This document shows, in pieces, positions 20,116-21,931 of a stretch of 21,931 nt of DNA (positions are counted from its first letter, which is position 1; each line of letters starts with the position of its first letter). Under the pieces are notes generated by a model, which did no database searches, was not told where the DNA came from, and worked only from the letters and a program-made list of their open reading frames with translations. The translations under genes were made by a program, and so were the position numbers. Location: the IMG/VR virus record IMGVR_UViG_3300023237_000087, positions 1 through 21,931 of that record. The stretch is one strand, 5' to 3'. Origin of the DNA: a virus.

Positions 20116-20536
20116 TGTTTAATATTTCGTCTATTTTTCCTTTGGCTTCTTCAGACATTTTCCCAATTTGCATATTTGTTTGCACTTTCATTTCCGCTAA
20201 TGCTTTTCCAAAAGCGTAATCCCGAAAGTCAGCTAATGCTTTGCTTCTTGTTTTGGAATTGCTCATTTCGTTAATTATTAGGCGCAAAGCAAAGGGCTGT
20301 TTAAGATCTAATGCTATTAGCTTTAATTCTTCTTCTGGCAAATTAAATATAAGGCCATACGCCTCTACTAGCTGAGTTTTAGTGAGGGCCTCATGCCCTT
20401 CGGCCTTTAGCTTTTCATTAAATTGTGCAAATGATTTTTTAGGCACGCCTTTTTTATTAATGTTTTGAGGGTTTTTATCAAATCCATTAGTGTTTACTTT
20501 CGGGTGTTCATTTATTTTCCCTCTGCCTCCTGCCAT
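20105..20536 (-). CDS. Terminase small subunit-like protein (143 aa)
   Basis: The N-terminus (MAGGRGKINEHPKVNTNGFDKNPQNINKKGVPKKSFAQFNEKL) is basic and Gly/Asn-rich, with the GFDKNPQNINKKGxPK motif seen at the start of Bacteroidota phage small terminases and of DUF5681-type proteins. Residues 50-130 are helical, with LTKTQLVEAYGLIFNLPEEELKLIALDLKQPFALRLIINEMS as a probable DNA-binding helical part. The last residues (EEAKGKIDEILNNEY) could be the contact to the large subunit. The 11-base overlap with the large terminase gene is strong support. It would recognise the packaging site, probably nearby, but I cannot identify a pac or cos site. Confidence 0.78.
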   Translation of the reverse strand: MAGGRGKINEHPKVNTNGFDKNPQNINKKGVPKKSFAQFNEKLKAEGHEALTKTQLVEAYGLIFNLPEEELKLIALDLKQPFALRLIINEMSNSKTRSKALADFRDYAFGKALAEMKVQTNMQIGKMSEEAKGKIDEILNNEY

Positions 20537-20564
20537 ATTCAGTTGTTTTTCAGTTGCTTAATTG

Positions 20565-21008
20565 CTATATTTTATTGCCACAAGTAGGGCAAATTTCTTT
20601 GTCTTTTATTACTTCTTCTTTTGCTTCTTCTTCTTCTGCAAACAGATCATTAGGAAGGTCTAAGCCCCAATCTGTTATTTGAGCAACATTATAATCGTTT
20701 GCCAAAATATCCCAATCCCATGAGCCAAAGCCAACATTGTCTTTTATAATAAACTCACGCTTTTGCGCCTCGCTTAATCCAATAGCTTTGTCAATCCATA
20801 CTTCTTTTAAACCAACCTCTAAACAAGCCTTTAAACGCATATTACCGCCTAAAACAATCATTTCTTCATCAACTATGATCGGCCTAAGTTCTAACATTTC
20901 TGGAAACGCCTTAATGCTTTCAACTAACTTTTTAAATTTATCGTCTTTGATAAATCTTGGGTTGTTTTTATTTGCTATTATTGATTTAATAGGTGCTAAT
21001 TCTTTCAT
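20565..21008 (-). CDS. ParB/Srx-fold protein with C-terminal CxxC (147 aa)
   Basis: Residues 1-90 are a ParB N-terminal domain: IIANKNNPRFIKDDKFKKLVESIKAF, LRPIIVDEEMIVLGGNMRLKACLEVGLKEVWIDKA, with the NPR motif at 16-18 and the GGNMRLKA box at 54-61. This fold (ParB/Srx/KorB nucleotidase family) binds CTP or acts as a nuclease in related proteins; which applies here is not known. The middle (about 80-122) contains FIIKDNVGFGSWDWDILANDY, common in phage ParB-like proteins next to DNA methylases or terminases. Then comes an acidic run and an end with CPTCGNKI (140-147), half of a zinc ribbon. Start and preceding stop overlap as ATGA. A role linked to genome handling or packaging is inferred from its place before the terminase genes. 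Confidence 0.85.
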   Translation of the reverse strand: MKELAPIKSIIANKNNPRFIKDDKFKKLVESIKAFPEMLELRPIIVDEEMIVLGGNMRLKACLEVGLKEVWIDKAIGLSEAQKREFIIKDNVGFGSWDWDILANDYNVAQITDWGLDLPNDLFAEEEEAKEEVIKDKEICPTCGNKI

Positions 21009-21247
21009 GGTTTTGTTGTGTGTTTAGCGTAAAGGTAAGTATATAACTCATAAATCTTAGATTGCAGCGCCTCATTTGTGTAAGATTTTCCAGATTTTGT
21101 AATAATTCCCATTTCATCAACTAACAAAAATATACCGGAATTTGTTGGCTCAGGCAATATTTTAATATTGTTTTGAATACACCAAACCATTGAATTAATT
21201 TCTAAAGTAGAAGGTTTAAATTGCGATATTTTTTTTCTTTTAGCCAT
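21005..21247 (-). CDS. Small basic protein of unknown function (80 aa)
   Basis: The protein starts MAKRKKISQFKPSTLEINSMVWC and contains IKILPEPTNSGIFLLVDEMGIITKSGKSYTNEALQSKIYELYTYLYAK. The basic N-terminus could bind nucleic acid. The second half has two strands followed by a long helix. I do not recognise the family. It overlaps the ParB-like gene by four bases and begins right after the stop of the 45-aa membrane protein, so it belongs to the same operon leading into the packaging genes. Confidence 0.7.
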   Translation of the reverse strand: MAKRKKISQFKPSTLEINSMVWCIQNNIKILPEPTNSGIFLLVDEMGIITKSGKSYTNEALQSKIYELYTYLYAKHTTKP

Positions 21248-21385
21248 TTATTTTGCTGCCGCCTGATTAACCAAAATATGTAATACGCCAATAAGTATTG
21301 CTAGTTGTATTTCATCTTCATAGGCCATGCAAATAGCCGCTATTACAACCATTAAAGTAACTATTGTTTTAACTTTATTTTCCAT
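21248..21385 (-). CDS. Small membrane protein of unknown function (45 aa)
   Basis: I choose the ATG at 21385 (MENKVKTIVTLMVVIAAICM), which overlaps the end of the 47-aa gene by 11 bases. An in-frame ATG at 21430 would add 15 residues and overlap that gene by 56 bases. The protein has one or two hydrophobic helices (residues about 6-20 and 27-39) joined by the acidic AYEDEIQ, and ends NQAAAK. It looks like a small inner membrane protein. No family recognised. Confidence 0.55.
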   Translation of the reverse strand: MENKVKTIVTLMVVIAAICMAYEDEIQLAILIGVLHILVNQAAAK

Positions 21386-21518
21386 TTTCAATATGTTTTT
21401 GGTGTAATTCAATTCCTTTTTTAATACCATCTAAATAAGCATTGCCTTCTGTTATTGTAAACCCATTAGGAAAATAAATATTTAATAAGGCTTCTTGGTG
21501 TGCGTCTGTTAATAACAT
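21375..21518 (-). CDS. Small protein of unknown function (47 aa)
   Basis: The 47-aa frame starts MLLTDAHQEALLNIYFPNGF, continues TITEGNAYLDGIKKGIELHQ and ends KHIENGK. It is mixed helix and strand, without Cys or membrane segment. Its end overlaps the start of the 45-aa membrane protein by 11 bases. No family recognised. The overlap and in-frame openness over the full gap support it; composition is like the neighbours. Confidence 0.6.
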   Translation of the reverse strand: MLLTDAHQEALLNIYFPNGFTITEGNAYLDGIKKGIELHQKHIENGK

Positions 21519-21562
21519 GATGTTTTGTTTTTTAAATTGTTAAAACATACTCATATCGGATA

Positions 21563-21577
21563 GTTGGCAGCAATATT
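21563..21577. repeat. 15-bp inverted repeat, left copy
   Basis: The plus strand reads GTTGGCAGCAATATT. The reverse complement of 21861-21875 is the same with one change (G for A at position 11). The repeat overlaps the stop codon of the 91-aa gene by two bases. Confidence 0.75.
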
Positions 21578-21851
21578 AGAGCTCGTAATTCATAAAGTAA
21601 TGATACACTAACCCTTCATGCTGAATAGTTCCTAAGTATTCATTGTGTGTTGCTTCTAATCGCATCCCTTGTCCCGTAAAAAGCATATTTATCCTTACTA
21701 CTATTTCTTTACTTTCAGTATCTACCATTGCCCACATTACAGGTTTACCCTCCTGTATTTGAATATCCATTATTTCTGAATCTTCGGGCATTCTTATAAA
21801 AGTTCTGTTTTCAAAACTTAAATCGTACTTAAATATCTTGTTTTTTTGCAT
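21576..21851 (-). CDS. Unknown 91-aa protein between inverted repeats
   Basis: The protein starts MQKNKIFKYDLSFENRTFIRMPEDSEIMDIQIQEGKPVMWAMVDTESKEIVVRINML and continues FTGQGMRLEATHNEYLGTIQHEGLVYHYFMNYEL. It is strand-rich, with no Cys and no membrane segment, and reads like a small beta-barrel domain. The phrases IxxMPxxxxIxDIQxQxGxPxxWAxVD and YLGTIQxxGLVYHYF resemble small proteins of unknown function common in phages and bacteria (YLGTVxxxxxVxHVF-like end), but I cannot name the family. It is flanked by 15-bp inverted repeats and is separated from the next gene by 57 bases, so it may be an independent cassette rather than part of the packaging operon. Confidence 0.7.
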   Translation of the reverse strand: MQKNKIFKYDLSFENRTFIRMPEDSEIMDIQIQEGKPVMWAMVDTESKEIVVRINMLFTGQGMRLEATHNEYLGTIQHEGLVYHYFMNYEL

Positions 21852-21860
21852 AATTTATAA

Positions 21861-21875
21861 AATACTGCTGCCAAC
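21861..21875. repeat. 15-bp inverted repeat, right copy
   Basis: The plus strand reads AATACTGCTGCCAAC, the near-perfect reverse complement of 21563-21577. Its inner eight bases GCTGCCAA also pair with TTGGCAGC at 21896-21903, giving a potential hairpin with a loop of 21 bases in the 5' leader of the 91-aa gene. Confidence 0.75.
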
Positions 21876-21895
21876 AATTTGTATAAGTAATAGCC

Positions 21896-21903
21896 TTGGC
21901 AGC
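21896..21903. repeat. Third TTGGCAGC copy at the window end
   Basis: TTGGCAGC is in the same orientation as the copy at 21563-21577 and inverted relative to 21861-21875. Upstream of it (minus strand) the window ends; a TAA at 21913-21915 could end a preceding gene, which cannot be judged. Confidence 0.6.
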
Positions 21904-21931
21904 GTTAAGGCTTTACTCAAAGTTTTGTTTA

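Noticed and set aside
21386-21430. Longer start of the 45-aa membrane protein (MVLKKELNYTKN...)
   Set aside because: It would overlap the 47-aa gene by 56 bases; the ATG at 21385 gives a short, ordinary overlap and a typical membrane protein start.
21563-21903. TTGGCAGC repeats as integron attC sites
   Set aside because: The GTTGGCA core does not fit the GTTRRRY consensus, the paired copies are almost 300 bases apart around the gene, and no integrase is seen. I keep only the inverted repeat observation.

Overview
The window is a large part of the genome of a tailed phage or prophage (siphovirus type, HK97-like head genes) of a Bacteroidota host, most likely a flavobacterium. The reasons are AT-rich DNA, Bacteroidota-type -7 promoter boxes (TAnnTTTG and close variants) in front of gene blocks, few purine-rich ribosome binding sites, a Bacteroidota-style lipoprotein, and a gene order seen in flavobacterial siphophages. 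Every gene I can support lies on the minus strand, so transcription runs from position 21931 towards 1. I see no integrase, tRNA, rRNA, CRISPR array or insertion sequence. Both window ends cut into phage DNA, so lifestyle cannot be decided.

Right end (21931-20105): several small proteins of unknown function, one of them (91 aa) bracketed by 15-bp inverted repeats, then a ParB-fold protein and the small terminase subunit. Packaging and head (20115-14658): large terminase, HK97-type portal, Mu F-like head morphogenesis protein, HK97 prohead protease and the major capsid protein, closed by a strong terminator. A cluster of very small, partly membrane proteins follows (14515-13775), then two stacked terminators, each running directly into a promoter-like box.

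Connector and tail (13607-1582): a small KOW-like protein, gp6-like connector, head-tail adaptor, gp10-like protein and a DUF3168-like tail terminator. The order is then interrupted by a lysis and host-recognition cassette (11671-8571): two holin-like proteins, a DUF5675 protein, a candidate unimolecular spanin, two fibre or adhesin proteins (one extremely glycine-rich) and a tail-fibre accessory protein. The cassette is bracketed by an intact and a truncated copy of the same small gene start. The tail module resumes with the tail tube protein, the tail assembly chaperones joined by a clear -1 frameshift site (A AAA AAA), the tape measure protein, and a 1250-aa tail tip protein that carries a tryptophan heptad array, a carbohydrate-binding-like domain and six Cys-containing C-terminal repeats.

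Left end (1546-1): after a long-stem terminator, a separately promoted recombination operon encodes a small HTH-like protein, a Sak3/DUF1071 annealing protein, a 46-aa protein and an SSB-like protein ending in DDLPF. A terminator and the start of a further gene follow.
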